64,000 bases of DNA from Bradyrhizobium sp. 200 (GTDB lineage Bacteria; Pseudomonadota; Alphaproteobacteria; Rhizobiales; Xanthobacteraceae): NCBI RefSeq assembly GCF_023100945.1, contig NZ_CP064689.1, positions 1,532,001 through 1,596,000 of the forward strand, given 5' to 3'. Positions 63,674-64,000 of this stretch are shown piece by piece. Every line of letters starts with the position of its first letter. The stretch's first letter is position 1. A program made the position numbers and the translations under genes. The notes under the pieces were generated by a model that was not told the DNA's origin, made no database searches, and worked only from the letters and a program-made list of their open reading frames with translations.

Positions 63674-63856
63674 ATGATGACAAAGTCCGTTCCTCCCATC
63701 CCCCAGGACAACCAGAGCCACAAGGGTCCGGGCAGCGCGCCGAACGTTCCGCTCGACACCACTAAGGGCCATCGCGACGACGAGAAGAACAACATCCGCG
63801 AACAGGCCGAGCACGGCAATCTGACGCAGAACACGAGCAACCGGCGATCGGGGTGA
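63674..63856 (+). CDS. small hydrophilic protein, 60 residues
   Basis: A 60-residue polar protein (MMTKSVPPIPQDNQSHKGPG, then NVPLDTTKGHRDDEKNNIREQAEHGNLTQNTSNRRSG). No hydrophobic core; it is probably disordered. GGAG precedes the ATG pair at 63674/63677. Similar short hydrophilic proteins (NIRE-QA-HGN-xQNT pattern) are frequent in Bradyrhizobium genomes and are often stress-related, though none has a proven role. It is the last gene in the window. Confidence 0.75.
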   Translation: MMTKSVPPIPQDNQSHKGPGSAPNVPLDTTKGHRDDEKNNIREQAEHGNLTQNTSNRRSG

Positions 63857-63908
63857 GGGGGCGCGTTGCTCATTTCGGATTCGAATGTCAAACAGCTAGT
63901 TCGCCGTT

Positions 63909-63948
63909 GTCACCCGCCTTGTGCGCAATTGCGCACTGGGCGGGTGAC
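63909..63948. repeat. 40-base near-perfect inverted repeat near the window end
   Basis: GTCACCCGCC (63909-63918) and GGCGGGTGAC (63939-63948) enclose GTGCGCAATTGCGCAC (63921-63936), itself a perfect 16-base palindrome; only two positions mismatch. It has no T-run and lies 52 bases after the last gene. It belongs to the style of the other intergenic palindromes but is not a copy of any in the window. Confidence 0.85.
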
Positions 63949-64000
63949 CCGGTATTCCAGAGGCCTCGGTACTTAGCTGAGAGGCCGCGGCGTACAGGAT

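Noticed and set aside
63426..63683. 85-codon minus-strand frame in the last intergenic gap
   Set aside because: Composition typical of non-coding GC-rich DNA and it overlaps the start of the well-placed small gene at 63674.

Overview
The window looks like a chromosomal segment of a Bradyrhizobium-like alphaproteobacterium (Nitrobacteraceae, Hyphomicrobiales/Rhizobiales). The basis is high GC, the protein sequences, and gene strings typical of that group: ileS-lspA-(DUF3035-like)-M16 peptidase, uvrC-pgsA-moaD-moaE, lgt-methyltransferase-pgeF, rplY-pth-ychF, and a PetP/PetR-type MarR/response-regulator pair with a histidine kinase. No rRNA, tRNA, CRISPR array, prophage or insertion sequence was recognised.

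Layout. 1-7.2 kb (minus): M16 peptidase (cut by the window edge), a DUF3035-like secreted protein, lspA, ileS with a long basic tail, a maltose-type O-acetyltransferase and ribF. 7.4-16.5 kb: orphan CheY, HAD hydrolase, degenerate EAL protein, omega-aminotransferase, then the minus-strand block prmB-moaE-moaD-pgsA-uvrC. 16.7-24.4 kb: outer-membrane beta-barrel, cold-shock protein, rlmJ, RNase T2, small secreted proteins, and the MarR/response regulator/histidine kinase operon. 24.7-30 kb: ilvE, hisS, tautomerase, thioesterase, proC and a YbjN-like protein. 30.4-35.4 kb: a glycan or lipid-linked sugar cluster with two polytopic GT-C-like proteins, a methyltransferase and a GtrB/DPM1-type GT2. 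35.9-36.7 kb: an FMN riboswitch and ribH2. 36.8-45.4 kb: a form I aerobic carbon monoxide dehydrogenase cluster, coxC-coxMSL-coxDEFG, followed by a TTT-type solute-binding protein and an SDR. 47.6-59.4 kb: prs, lipoprotein, oxidoreductase, pgeF-methyltransferase-lgt-GNAT-dienelactone hydrolase, ubiK, rplY-pth-ychF and two MaoC hotdog proteins. 59.5-64 kb: small membrane proteins, a secreted protein, two SnoaL-like proteins and a small hydrophilic protein.

The centrepiece is the cox cluster. CoxL carries the form I signature AYRCSFR with Cys385 placed to bind the Cu of the Mo-Cu site. CoxS has all eight cluster cysteines, CoxM has both FAD motifs, and CoxD/E/F supply maturation. moaD and moaE elsewhere in the window contribute to the molybdopterin needed. 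The putative regulator CoxC (MHYT membrane sensor plus LytTR DNA-binding domain) is followed, before coxM, by two perfect 13-bp direct repeats spaced exactly 21 bp, the geometry expected of a LytTR-family operator.

Intergenic DNA is full of small palindromic repeats in several families, each present two or three times in this window. One of them has moved in directly upstream of proC and lengthens its apparent reading frame. Other non-coding structures of note are a palindrome over the start codon of the MarR gene, a 12-bp perfect hairpin upstream of the YbjN-like gene, and a triple repeat directly before ribF.
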